DNA of 64,000 nt from JAHFRG01 sp035624615 (GCA_035624615.1 DASPRE010000054.1:1-64000); one strand, 5' to 3'; positions 27,480 through 36,435 are shown, counted from the first letter of the stretch. Program-made: numbers and translations. Notes: generated from the sequence alone by a model not told the origin.

Positions 27480-28733
27480 TTAAAACTTGAGCAGCGCTTC
27501 GAGACCGAACGAGTACTGCTGCTTGCTGGTACCGCCGTTGGTTTTCATGAACGCGTCGAGCGGGCCGTTCGGGAAAGGCGCATGCCCGTTCGACCAATCG
27601 TAACGGTATTCACCGCGCAGCTCGATGTTGGTATATGGCATATACGCCAACGTGTAGGTCATTTCCTTCCATTGCTGCTTCACGCCGGTCCGGTAACCAT
27701 CTTTGTCGTCGAAATACTCAAGCCGTACCGAGCCGCGCCATTGGTCGGTGAACTGATAATTGCCGTAACCCGCGATGCCATTCCACGTGGCAGTACCATT
27801 GCCATCCGCGTCGAATGAGGCGCCGCCATTGGCGAGGTTTGGAGCCCCGGCGTTGCCTTGCCAGCCGTAATCGTAGTTGAGTATGAAAGTCAGCTTGTCG
27901 GTGGCGTTATAGGTTCCAATCAAATCGACCAGACCACGGTAGCCACCGGGGGAATTAGCGGCAGAAGGCTGGCCAGTGCCGCCACAGGAGCTGCCGCACA
28001 GTTTCTCGTTACCGAAATAGCCGGCAGCGGCGAAACTGAGATTTTTGAGCGGCGCATATGAGGCGCCTGCTTCAATGGTCTTGTTTCCGTTGGTATCCTG
28101 CAAATCATCCCAGCCGTTGTTGAGGCCCAGTATCAGGCTCAGCTGATCGTTGACCGCGTAGGTTCCGCGCACCCCGGTATGGGTAAACGGAATGGCGTAG
28201 CCAAACAGAATTGACCGAGAAAAGTTGGTATCCTGCGTAGGGTTAATCACTTCCGAGCCCGCGAGCGTTACGAACTTGCCACCGATACCGGTAAAAGGTC
28301 CTCTGGCGTATTGCACGAATGCTTGGGTCAGATCGAATTTGCTGGTGCTGCCCGGATTCTGGTTGTACGGCGCAATCACGTCGGCATCCTCGCCTACGGT
28401 AATATTGACCAGCCCGCCAAAACCTTCCTTCGGCTGCTTGGCGAGAGTGAAGGCCGCTTGATGCACGGTGAATGCATCATGCTGATTGTCGAACACCCGA
28501 TCCGCCGACCCGTTCACACCCGGCGTGCCACTCGTAAAGAAGCCGTTGCCGCTGAGATGCGAATAAGAAACATCGATGTAACCGTTGAGCGTAAGCCCCC
28601 ATGCGTCCAAAACGTCCTGCAGCGCCGGAACCGGAATTTTCGGTTTGGCGGGAGCAGCAGGTTCATCCGCAAAAACTAAAGCGGCCGTGCTCAACAAACT
28701 CGCCGTGATTAGAACCTGAATGAGTTTTCTCAT
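27480..28733 (-). CDS. Outer-membrane porin of the BBP2 (OmpL-like) type, first gene of the nitrogen operon
   Basis: 417 residues: signal peptide (VLITASLLSTAALVFA), a short Pro-rich segment, then a long barrel that opens with WGLTLNGYIDVSYSHLSGNG and ends EALLKF with terminal Phe. The layout matches putative beta-barrel porin-2 proteins. It is 36 bases before glnK and has a sigma-54 type promoter, so it is probably made under nitrogen limitation and may pass ammonium or small nitrogen compounds; the substrate is inference. Confidence 0.8.
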   Translation of the reverse strand: MRKLIQVLITASLLSTAALVFADEPAAPAKPKIPVPALQDVLDAWGLTLNGYIDVSYSHLSGNGFFTSGTPGVNGSADRVFDNQHDAFTVHQAAFTLAKQPKEGFGGLVNITVGEDADVIAPYNQNPGSTSKFDLTQAFVQYARGPFTGIGGKFVTLAGSEVINPTQDTNFSRSILFGYAIPFTHTGVRGTYAVNDQLSLILGLNNGWDDLQDTNGNKTIEAGASYAPLKNLSFAAAGYFGNEKLCGSSCGGTGQPSAANSPGGYRGLVDLIGTYNATDKLTFILNYDYGWQGNAGAPNLANGGASFDADGNGTATWNGIAGYGNYQFTDQWRGSVRLEYFDDKDGYRTGVKQQWKEMTYTLAYMPYTNIELRGEYRYDWSNGHAPFPNGPLDAFMKTNGGTSKQQYSFGLEALLKF

Positions 28734-28779
28734 TTTGTTTCCTTTCTAAATAAGAATTAAAAAATGCAGCCTGCTCATT

Positions 28780-28795
28780 AGCACAGCGTGTGCCA
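28780..28795 (-). promoter_or_regulatory. Sigma-54 promoter of porin-glnK-amt
   Basis: Minus strand TGGCACACGCTGTGCT has the invariant GG and GC dinucleotides twelve bases apart, matching TGGCAC-N-TTGCW at all but two positions. The expected start is about 36 bases before the porin ATG. Confidence 0.75.
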
Positions 28796-28886
28796 GATTG
28801 GAATGTGCTGCGAATCAGATGCTTAGATGCTCCTCGAAAATCGCGTGCTAAATGCGATGCACCACTTTAAAGCCGACTAACGAAGT

Positions 28887-28907
28887 TGCGCACAGATACG
28901 GTGCGCA
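28887..28907. promoter_or_regulatory. NtrC-type binding palindrome
   Basis: TGCGCAC-AGATACG-GTGCGCA is a perfect seven-base dyad containing GCAC-N7-GTGC, the spacing of known NtrC sites. Its centre is about 128 bases upstream of the sigma-54 start site, a normal enhancer distance. It also lies just upstream of ubiK on the other strand. Confidence 0.65.
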
Positions 28908-28954
28908 TGACGCGGCAAATTTGTTACACTCTTGTGGAAAGGCAATGGCGAAAA

Positions 28955-29212
28955 ATGCTGAATCCGAAAATGCTGGACGAAATGAGTAAAAAATTGAGCG
29001 AAGTCCTGGCGCAGAGCCCGGTTAAGGACATCGAGAAAAATGCACGCGCTCTGCTCGCTTCCCTTTTTGCCCGCGTGGACCTAATCACTCGCGAAGAGTT
29101 TGACGTGCAACAGGAAGTATTGAAGCGCACCCGCGAGAAACTTGCCGAAATGGAAAGGCGCGTGGGCGAGCTCGAAGCGGCCCTGTTGCATAAAAATAAT
29201 AGAAAGGATTAA
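28955..29212 (+). CDS. ubiK: UbiK, ubiquinone biosynthesis accessory factor
   Basis: 85 residues from the ATG at 28955 (MLNPKMLDEMSKKLSEVL). The N-terminal half matches the BMFP/YqiC family and the C-terminal half (EVLKRTREKLAEMERRVGELEAALL) is a coiled coil for trimer formation. UbiK binds UbiJ in the aerobic ubiquinone complex; ubiJ and ubiB lie 15 kb downstream in this window. Divergent from the nitrogen operon. Confidence 0.88.
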   Translation: MLNPKMLDEMSKKLSEVLAQSPVKDIEKNARALLASLFARVDLITREEFDVQQEVLKRTREKLAEMERRVGELEAALLHKNNRKD

Positions 29213-29294
29213 TAGGATTTTTCAAGATTCACTGGATCACTGAATTTTTTTGTCTGGTGAAATCTTGCAAATTCTGTCTAATGGTCTCTAATTC

Positions 29295-30800
29295 ATGTCC
29301 CTTGCCGTTCTTTACAGCCGCGCACTTGCCGGCATGGAAGCGCCGCTGGTTACCGTGGAAGTGCATCTTGGCGCAGGTCTCCCAAGCTTTACTATCGTGG
29401 GTCTCCCCGAAGCCGAAGTGAAGGAAAGCAAGGACCGTGTGCGGGCGGCACTGTTGAATTGCCGTTTTGAATTTCCGGCCAGGCGTATTACGGTAAACCT
29501 TGCACCGGCTGATCTTCCAAAGGAGAGCGGGCGATTTGATCTGCCGATTGCCTTGGGCATACTTGCGGCATCCAAACAAATTCCGTCTGGCAAGCTCGGA
29601 GATTATGAACTCGCCGGTGAACTCGCATTGACCGGCGAACTTCGCCCGATACGCGGCGCATTAGCGATGATTTATTCAGCTTCGCGCTCGGGGCGGGCAT
29701 TTATTCTGCCGCTGGAAAATGCAGCCGAGGCTGCGCTGGTTGAAGAAGCAGAAGTATATCCGGCCACTTCCCTGCTGCAGGTATGCTCGCATTTCAATGG
29801 GCATGAGCCGCTCATCCGACATCTGGAAAAGCCTCGCACTGTCCCGCCGTACTATGATGACATGCAGGAGGTTAAGGGCCAGGCGCACGCTAAACGCGCG
29901 CTGGAAATCGCTGCAGCGGGAAGCCACAGCGTATTGATGGTGGGGCCGCCCGGCACCGGAAAGAGCATGCTGGCCGCTCGATTTCCGGGCATTCTCCCTG
30001 AGATGACCGAAGACCAGGCGCTTGAATCGGCGACCATCCAGTCGCTGGCGAGCGGCGGATTTAAAATCGAGCATTGGAAAAAACGGCCTTACCGTGCTCC
30101 ACACCACACCGCTTCCGCGGTTGCGTTGGTGGGCGGAGGAGGAAATCCGCGTCCCGGCGAGATTTCGCTGGCGCTGCATGGTGTGCTGTTCCTCGATGAG
30201 CTACCCGAATTCGACAGAAAAGTCTTGGAAGTGCTGCGCGAGCCGCTGGAGTCCGGGCACATCACAGTGTCGCGAGCCGCGCGTCAAGCGGATTTTCCCG
30301 CACAGTTCCAGTTGATTGCGGCGATGAATCCATGTCCGTGCGGCTATCTCGGGCACTTTAGCGGCAAGTGCAAATGCACACCGGATCAAGTAGCGCGTTA
30401 CCGCAGCAAGATTTCCGGTCCGTTGCTCGATCGCATAGACATCCAGATCGAAGTCCCGGCAGTGCCTGAAGATGAACTGACCCGTCACGCGAGCGGAGAG
30501 ACTTCCGGTGCAATCAGGTCGCGAGTCGAATTTGCGTATCGGCAACAGCTGGCACGGCAGGGAAAACCCAATGCGCAGCTTGCTACCCAAGAGATCGACC
30601 GCATTTGCATACCGCATGCCGAGGGCATGGAACTGCTCAGGCAAGCAATCAGCCGCTTGAGTCTCTCGGCGCGCGCATATCACCGGATATTAAAAGTCGC
30701 GCGCAGCATCGCCGATTTGGCTGAGGCTCCGCAGATTTCGGCCGCACACGTAGCAGAAGCCGTGCAATACCGGCGTTTCTTTGACCGCAGCAGCTATTGA
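29295..30800 (+). CDS. comM: ComM/YifB, Mg chelatase-like AAA+ ATPase
   Basis: 501 residues: N-terminal Lon-like domain (PSFTIVGLPEAEVKESKDRV), then the ATPase with Walker A GPPGTGKSMLAARF, Walker B VLFLDELPEF and a Cys-rich insert (AMNPCPCGYLGH...GKCKC), then the C-terminal Mg-chelatase part. ComM is a hexameric helicase that promotes branch migration during natural transformation. Often next to ubiK in betaproteobacteria. Confidence 0.95.
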   Translation: MSLAVLYSRALAGMEAPLVTVEVHLGAGLPSFTIVGLPEAEVKESKDRVRAALLNCRFEFPARRITVNLAPADLPKESGRFDLPIALGILAASKQIPSGKLGDYELAGELALTGELRPIRGALAMIYSASRSGRAFILPLENAAEAALVEEAEVYPATSLLQVCSHFNGHEPLIRHLEKPRTVPPYYDDMQEVKGQAHAKRALEIAAAGSHSVLMVGPPGTGKSMLAARFPGILPEMTEDQALESATIQSLASGGFKIEHWKKRPYRAPHHTASAVALVGGGGNPRPGEISLALHGVLFLDELPEFDRKVLEVLREPLESGHITVSRAARQADFPAQFQLIAAMNPCPCGYLGHFSGKCKCTPDQVARYRSKISGPLLDRIDIQIEVPAVPEDELTRHASGETSGAIRSRVEFAYRQQLARQGKPNAQLATQEIDRICIPHAEGMELLRQAISRLSLSARAYHRILKVARSIADLAEAPQISAAHVAEAVQYRRFFDRSSY

Positions 30801-30837
30801 TTTGACGTTGAACCGGGTACACACCTAAAGTGGTTTT

Positions 30838-31467
30838 ATGAAAAAAGCAAAGCTTAATATCCTGCTGCTGGCATGCGTCTTGGCATTGTCCTGCGCAACC
30901 CATGAACCTGTGAATCCGGCGCGACGCGATCTTGAGTCCGCGGCTGTGTGTTGCGACAGATACGAGAAGTTCGATTACCAACCGCTCAAGTTTGGGGATA
31001 CGCAAAGCTTTACCATAGACACCCGCAGTCCCGCCTTCAATTTTGATGGCGGAAAAAGCTATTTCAAGGCGTTCCACCTGCCGGTGCAGGGCCGATCGTA
31101 TTTCATCGTTGTCAACAGTTATTTTACCGACAAGGACAATCTCTCCCGTTCGCCGTACATTTTCCGTCCTGTAGTGATGTTGCTTGATGCGCAGTATCGT
31201 GTTACCCGAAGGATTGACCAAGGCGTCGTTAAACCCATTGAGTCCGGCAACAGCATGAATCACACTTCGCTGGAGATCGAGATAAGCGTCAACCCGCGGG
31301 CAGCCGATGAAAGATTCATGGTCGTTTATACCACGAGCGCCTTGCTTAGTCAGGTGACGGAATTGAGAGTGTATAAATACAGCTACGGAAGGATAGAAGA
31401 GGATTATCCTGTACAAAACGCGCCCATTGGTAGGCTCCAAATCCAGCTGACCTCTTGGAGAGAATAG
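30838..31467 (+). CDS. MalM-like periplasmic lipoprotein
   Basis: 209 residues. A hydrophobic leader ends ACVLALSCATHE, a possible but weak lipobox. The mature start has the MalM family pattern: VCCDRYEKFDYQPLKFGDTQSF, then SPAFNFDGGKSYFKAFHLP. MalM in enterobacteria belongs to the maltose operon, but no maltose genes are here; the role of such isolated members is unknown. Its stop codon is directly followed by the ATG of the VIT1-type gene. Confidence 0.65.
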   Translation: MKKAKLNILLLACVLALSCATHEPVNPARRDLESAAVCCDRYEKFDYQPLKFGDTQSFTIDTRSPAFNFDGGKSYFKAFHLPVQGRSYFIVVNSYFTDKDNLSRSPYIFRPVVMLLDAQYRVTRRIDQGVVKPIESGNSMNHTSLEIEISVNPRAADERFMVVYTTSALLSQVTELRVYKYSYGRIEEDYPVQNAPIGRLQIQLTSWRE

Positions 31468-32517
31468 ATGACCGAGAACACTGCCGGCGGAATAGAAAGC
31501 TGGCGCGAGGAAAAGCGCTCTGCTTATCTTTACCGCTTGGTGGCGGCGGCCGAGGCTGGGAGCGCGCGGCAGGGACTTTTTCTGGAACTTTCGGATGCCG
31601 CCGAAAAGCAGGCGCAAATTTGGGAGAAGAAAATCCGAGACAGCGGTAACAGCGTCCCGCAAGGATATTCACCCGACATACGAACGCGCATAGTTGCGTT
31701 TCTATTGAAGTTATTCGGTCCGCGCCGGATGCGCCCCGCGCTTGCGGCGATGAAGGTGCGCGGCATGTCGCTTTACACCAAAATCGAGCCCGGTCACGCG
31801 ATTCCGCTAAGCATCGAGGAAGTCGGCCGCCGCCACCGCGCCGTAGGGAGCGGCGGAAATCTGCGCGCCGCCGTGTTTGGAGTGAATGATGGCTTGGTAT
31901 CCAATGCCAGTCTGATTATGGGTGTGGCGGGTGCGACGGCGGATAATGCCGTGATCCTGCTGTCCGGCGTTGCCGGGCTGCTTGCAGGTGCATTTTCTAT
32001 GGCGGCGGGCGAATACGTTTCAGTGCGCTCGCAGCGCGAAATGTATGAGTACCAGATCGGGCTTGAGCGCGAAGAGCTCGAACAATACCCTGAGGAGGAG
32101 GCGGCGGAGCTGGCGCTGATATATGAAGCGCGCGGTCTGCAGAAAAGCGAAGCACAGCGTCTTGCGGAAGGCGTCTTGACCAATCCGCAAAAGGCACTGG
32201 ATACGCTGGCGCGCGAAGAACTTGGGCTCAATCCGGAAGAGCTCGGCTCGCCTCGAGGAGCGGCGTTGTCTTCGTTCTTCTCTTTCGCTTTTGGCAGTGC
32301 CATTCCACTTTTTCCATTTCTGTTTGGCGCACCTGACGAGAACTTGTTCATTTCAGTCATAATAAGCGCAGTTGCCCTTTTCATCGTTGGCGCGGTCCTA
32401 AGTCTCTTTACTGGCCGGCGCGCGCTTTATAGCGGTTTGCGCATGCTGCTTATTGGCGCTGCTGCGGGCGGCGCAACCTACTTCATTGGCAAAGCCCTGG
32501 GTGTCGGTCTCGCTTAA
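31468..32517 (+). CDS. VIT1/CCC1 family transporter with N-terminal ferritin-like domain
   Basis: 349 residues. Roughly residues 1-55 look like a rubrerythrin-type helical pair (SWREEKRSAYLYRLVAAAEAG, ELSDAAEKQAQIWEKKI); the rest is the VIT1 membrane domain (AAVFGVNDGLVSNASLIMGVAG, AGAFSMAAGEYVSVRSQ, with a Glu-rich cytoplasmic stalk EREELEQYPEEEAAELA). MbfA proteins with this plan export iron or manganese. The His usual in the ExxH motif of the ferritin-like part is not obvious here. Starts directly at the previous stop. Confidence 0.85.
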   Translation: MTENTAGGIESWREEKRSAYLYRLVAAAEAGSARQGLFLELSDAAEKQAQIWEKKIRDSGNSVPQGYSPDIRTRIVAFLLKLFGPRRMRPALAAMKVRGMSLYTKIEPGHAIPLSIEEVGRRHRAVGSGGNLRAAVFGVNDGLVSNASLIMGVAGATADNAVILLSGVAGLLAGAFSMAAGEYVSVRSQREMYEYQIGLEREELEQYPEEEAAELALIYEARGLQKSEAQRLAEGVLTNPQKALDTLAREELGLNPEELGSPRGAALSSFFSFAFGSAIPLFPFLFGAPDENLFISVIISAVALFIVGAVLSLFTGRRALYSGLRMLLIGAAAGGATYFIGKALGVGLA

Positions 32518-32566
32518 CTCGCCAATCTGTTTTTGAATAAGCGCGCACAGTCGGATTGCATGAAAT

Positions 32567-32595
32567 TTGACAAGGCGGGAACTACAAGGTAACTT
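32567..32595 (+). promoter_or_regulatory. Sigma-70 promoter of metH
   Basis: TTGACA at 32567-32572, exactly 17 bases, then TAACTT at 32590-32595. The start would fall near 32602, a few bases before the aptamer, as at metX. Confidence 0.68.
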
Positions 32596-32604
32596 GTCGC
32601 CCCA

Positions 32605-32676
32605 TCGCGCCGATTTGATATTCAGCTTGCGGGCGCAGGAACCTGTCATGGATTCCAATAAATACTGCTAAAGCGA
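32605..32676 (+). ncRNA. SAM-II riboswitch aptamer of metH, with an extra hairpin
   Basis: P1 is GCGCC (32607-32611) with GGCGC (32632-32636); the loop has GATTTG and CTTGC. After P1 comes an inserted small hairpin, GGAACC (32638-32643) against GGATTCC (32650-32656), and then AATAAATACTGCTAAAGCG, which matches the SAM-II L3 and pseudoknot strand and the first metX aptamer almost base for base. It precedes an intrinsic terminator and metH, a SAM-cycle gene. Confidence 0.78.
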
Positions 32677-32681
32677 GACAT

Positions 32682-32719
32682 AACCCGTCCGCGAAAGCAG
32701 CACGGGTTTTTTTGTTTTT
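32682..32719 (+). terminator. Intrinsic terminator of the metH riboswitch
   Basis: AACCCGT (32682-32688) pairs with ACGGGTT (32702-32708), followed by a T run broken by one G. GCGGG in the P1 3' arm of the aptamer can pair with CCCGT, giving the same antiterminator logic as at metX. Confidence 0.82.
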
Positions 32720-32736
32720 AATGCGGTGATATTCAA

Positions 32737-35700
32737 ATGCCATTATCACGAGGCGAGCTGCTCGAACAACTGCTTAAACAGCGCATCCTGATTCTGGATG
32801 GCGCGATGGGCACGATGATCCAGAGTTATAAACTCGATGAAAAGGAATATCGGGGAAAGCGCTTGGCCGATTTTCCGCACGACTTGAAGGGTAACAATGA
32901 TTTGCTCACCCTGACCCAGCCACAGATTATCCAAGGAATTCATTTGGCATATCTGGAAGCGGGCGCCGACATCATCGAAACCAATACCTTCAACTCCAAT
33001 GCGCCGTCGCAAGCAGATTATCATTTGGAGCAGCTGGTTTACGAGCTGAATTTAACCGCCGCCAGGCTCGCTCGCGGAGTGGCCGACGAATTCGGCGCCA
33101 AAACGCCAGGCCAGCCGCGTTTTGTCGCCGGCGCCTTGGGGCCCACGAATAAGACCGCTTCAATCTCCCCGGATGTCAATGACCCGGGATTTCGCAATAT
33201 CACGTTTGACGCGCTGGTCGCGGCTTACAGCGAAGCGGTAGGGGGCTTGCTCGACGGCGGAGTGGATATCCTGCTCATCGAGACCATTTTCGACACACTT
33301 AATGCAAAAGCGGCGATTTTTGCTGTCGAGCAGTATTTCGAGACGCATCAATTGCGCGTTCCGGTAATGATTTCGGGAACCATCACCGACCAGTCAGGCC
33401 GCACGCTCACGGGGCAAACCACTGAGGCCTTCTGGAACTCAGTGCGCCATGCGCAGCCGCTTTCCATAGGGCTCAACTGCGCTCTCGGCGCAAAACTGAT
33501 GCGCCCGTATATCGAAGAACTCTCACGCGTAGCGGACACCTACGTTTGCGCGTATCCAAATGCCGGGCTTCCCGATCCGCTTTCTCCCACCGGCTTTCCG
33601 GAGGGACCGGAAGATACTGCGGGTTTCCTTCAGGAATTTGCGCAAAGCGGATTTATCAATATCGTCGGCGGCTGTTGCGGCACTACTCCAGCGCATATCA
33701 TGGCAATTCGTGACGCGGTGCAGGGCATTCCACCACGCGTGGTGCCAAAGATAGAAAAAAAACTGCGTCTGTCGGGATTGGAGCCGCTCAATGTCGGGGA
33801 CGATTCGCTGTTTGTCAACATCGGCGAGCGCACCAACGTTACCGGCTCCAAAGCTTTCGCGCGGTTGATTCTCAATGGCAATTACGGAGAGGCGCTGAGC
33901 GTGGCGCGCCAGCAGGTGGAAAACGGCGCGCAGATGATAGATGTGAACATGGACGAGGCGATGCTTGATTCCAAGCAGGCGATGATCAAGTTCTTAAATC
34001 TCATAGGCTCCGAGCCCGATATTTCGCGTGTTCCGGTGATGATCGACTCCTCAAAATGGGAGGTGATCGAAGCCGGCCTGAAATGCGTGCAAGGGAAATG
34101 CGTTGTCAATTCAATCAGCCTGAAAGAAGGCGAAGCTGAATTTATCAAGCGCGCCGTGCTCGCCCGGCGCCACGGCGCGGCGATAGTAGTGATGGCATTC
34201 GACGAAAAGGGCCAGGCGGACACCCTTGCCCGCAAAATTGAAATATGTGCTCGCAGTTATCACATCCTGGTGAAAGACGCGGGCATGCCGCCCGAAGAAA
34301 TTATCTTTGACCCCAATATTTTCGCGATTGCCACGGGGATTGATGAACACAACAATTATGCAGTGGACTACATCGAGGCTACCCGTGCGATCAAGCGTGC
34401 GCTGCCACACGCCAAAGTGAGCGGCGGCGTGTCCAATGTCTCATTTTCATTCCGCGGCAACGACCCGGTGCGCGAAGCGATTCACACTGTGTTCCTGTAT
34501 CACGCCATTCAGGCTGGCATGACCATGGGCATTGTCAACGCAGGACAGCTCGGGGTGTATGAGGAAATTCCCAAGGACTTGCTGGAGCGGGTCGAGGATA
34601 TTGTGTTGAACCGCCGTGCGGATGCAGCCGAGCGCTTGGTGCAATTCGCCGAAACGGTTAAGGGACAAGGCAAGGTTTTGGCAGAAGACCTGTCCTGGCG
34701 CAAGGGTACCGTCGAAGAGCGCCTCAGCCACTCGCTGGTGAAAGGCATTGATGAATTTATTATCAACGACACTGAGGAAGCGCGAGCCAAATATCAACAC
34801 CCGATCCAGGTCATAGAAGGTCCGCTGATGGACGGGATGAACGTGGTGGGCGATTTGTTCGGCTCCGGAAAAATGTTCCTTCCACAGGTTGTGAAATCCG
34901 CACGCGTTATGAAGCGGGCAGTGGCCTATTTGGTGCCGTTCATCGAGGCTGAAAAGCAGAAATCGGGCGAAGTACAAAAACCCAAAGGCAAGATTGTGAT
35001 TGGGACCGTCAAGGGCGATGTACATGACATTGGCAAAAATATCGTTGCCGTGGTATTGCAATGTAACAACTACGAGGTAATTAACCTTGGAGTGATGGTG
35101 CCGTGCGAGAAGATCCTGCAGACGGCGCGGGAAGAAAAGGCCGATATCATCGGGCTGTCTGGCTTGATTACGCCTTCACTGGAAGAAATGGCCCATGTGG
35201 CAAAGGAGATGCAGCGAGAGGGTTTCACCATTCCGCTGTTAATTGGCGGGGCGACCACGTCTCGAGTGCATACCGCAGTGAAAATCGAGCCCGGATATAA
35301 CGGTGCCACCGTCTGGGTGCCTGATGCGTCGCGCAGCGTAGGCGTCTGCAGCAACCTGCTTTCCGAACAACAGCGCAAGGGCTACATAGCAGGCGTCAAG
35401 CAGGATAATGAAAAGGTGCGCGTGCAGCACCGGGAGAAGAAAGGCCAGCCGCTGCTCACGCTCGTTGAGGCGAGGAAAAACAGCCTGGAAACGGATTGGA
35501 AGCAGTATATTCCGCCCAAACCCAGCTTTATAGGATTAAAAGCATTTACGGACTATCCGTTGCGGGAGCTGGTGCCGTGCATAGACTGGACACCGTTTTT
35601 CCAGACCTGGGAACTCTCGGGCCGCTATCCGGAAATATTACGAGATGAAATTGTTGGCGAAGCCGCGCACAATCTTTTCCAGGACGCGCAGGCGATGCTC

Positions 35701-36435
35701 CAGCTCATCATTGCGGAAAAATGGCTCAAAGCGAACGCGGTGATCGGCTTGTTCTCCGCCAACTCGGTGGATAGCGACGACATTGAGATTTACACCGATG
35801 AATCTCGCACCAACGTGGCCATGATTTTTCACAACTTGCGCCAGCAAAACGCCAAGCCGCAAGGCAATCCGAACCTTTGCCTTGCTGATTTCATTGCTCC
35901 CAAGATTTCTGGAACCAAGGATTATATCGGCGCCTTTGCTGTGACAACCGGCGTCCGAATCGATGCTCGAGTCAAAGCCTATGAGGAAAAACACGACGAT
36001 TACAATGCCATCATGCTGAAAGCCCTTGCCGACCGGCTTGCCGAGGCCTTCGCAGAGCATATGCATTTGCGCGTGCGAAAAGAATTCTGGGGTTATGCAA
36101 AGAATGAAAGCCTGGATAACGACGCGCTGATTGCAGAGAAATACCGCGGCATCCGTCCCGCGCCGGGCTATCCGGCTTGCCCGGACCACACCGAAAAAAA
36201 GGGATTATTCGATCTGTTGAAAGCGCCGGAAGTCGGTATTACGCTGACCGAGGGTTTCGCAATGCTTCCGGCAGCGGCGGTGAGCGGCTTTTACTTTTCT
36301 CATCCGGAGTCTCGATACTTTGCAGTCGGCAAAATTGGCAGGGACCAAGCGCAGGACTACGCTCGCCGAAAAGGAATGAGTCTGGCTGAAGCGGAAAAGT
36401 GGCTTGCGCCGGTTTTAGGATATGATATTAGGTAG
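32737..36435 (+). CDS. metH: MetH, cobalamin-dependent methionine synthase
   Basis: 1232 residues, the full four-module enzyme (E. coli: 1227). Homocysteine module with zinc Cys in IGLNCALGAKLM and IVGGCCGTTPAH (about residue 313); pterin module starting near VNIGERTNVTGSKAF; cobalamin module with the cobalt-binding His in GDVHDIGKNIVAVVL (about residue 763); C-terminal AdoMet reactivation module with RPAPGYPACPDHTEK. Transfers methyl from methyl-THF to homocysteine. Its leader carries a SAM-II riboswitch and terminator, so it should be shut off when SAM is plentiful. Confidence 0.98.
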   Translation: MPLSRGELLEQLLKQRILILDGAMGTMIQSYKLDEKEYRGKRLADFPHDLKGNNDLLTLTQPQIIQGIHLAYLEAGADIIETNTFNSNAPSQADYHLEQLVYELNLTAARLARGVADEFGAKTPGQPRFVAGALGPTNKTASISPDVNDPGFRNITFDALVAAYSEAVGGLLDGGVDILLIETIFDTLNAKAAIFAVEQYFETHQLRVPVMISGTITDQSGRTLTGQTTEAFWNSVRHAQPLSIGLNCALGAKLMRPYIEELSRVADTYVCAYPNAGLPDPLSPTGFPEGPEDTAGFLQEFAQSGFINIVGGCCGTTPAHIMAIRDAVQGIPPRVVPKIEKKLRLSGLEPLNVGDDSLFVNIGERTNVTGSKAFARLILNGNYGEALSVARQQVENGAQMIDVNMDEAMLDSKQAMIKFLNLIGSEPDISRVPVMIDSSKWEVIEAGLKCVQGKCVVNSISLKEGEAEFIKRAVLARRHGAAIVVMAFDEKGQADTLARKIEICARSYHILVKDAGMPPEEIIFDPNIFAIATGIDEHNNYAVDYIEATRAIKRALPHAKVSGGVSNVSFSFRGNDPVREAIHTVFLYHAIQAGMTMGIVNAGQLGVYEEIPKDLLERVEDIVLNRRADAAERLVQFAETVKGQGKVLAEDLSWRKGTVEERLSHSLVKGIDEFIINDTEEARAKYQHPIQVIEGPLMDGMNVVGDLFGSGKMFLPQVVKSARVMKRAVAYLVPFIEAEKQKSGEVQKPKGKIVIGTVKGDVHDIGKNIVAVVLQCNNYEVINLGVMVPCEKILQTAREEKADIIGLSGLITPSLEEMAHVAKEMQREGFTIPLLIGGATTSRVHTAVKIEPGYNGATVWVPDASRSVGVCSNLLSEQQRKGYIAGVKQDNEKVRVQHREKKGQPLLTLVEARKNSLETDWKQYIPPKPSFIGLKAFTDYPLRELVPCIDWTPFFQTWELSGRYPEILRDEIVGEAAHNLFQDAQAMLQLIIAEKWLKANAVIGLFSANSVDSDDIEIYTDESRTNVAMIFHNLRQQNAKPQGNPNLCLADFIAPKISGTKDYIGAFAVTTGVRIDARVKAYEEKHDDYNAIMLKALADRLAEAFAEHMHLRVRKEFWGYAKNESLDNDALIAEKYRGIRPAPGYPACPDHTEKKGLFDLLKAPEVGITLTEGFAMLPAAAVSGFYFSHPESRYFAVGKIGRDQAQDYARRKGMSLAEAEKWLAPVLGYDIR

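Noticed and set aside
28849..28866. Second NtrC site (GTGC-N10-GCAC)
   Set aside because: The half-sites are in the opposite order and the spacing does not fit NtrC.
30649..31662. A 337-codon minus-strand frame
   Set aside because: Antisense to the end of comM, the MalM-like gene and the VIT1-type gene, all better supported by motifs and spacing.
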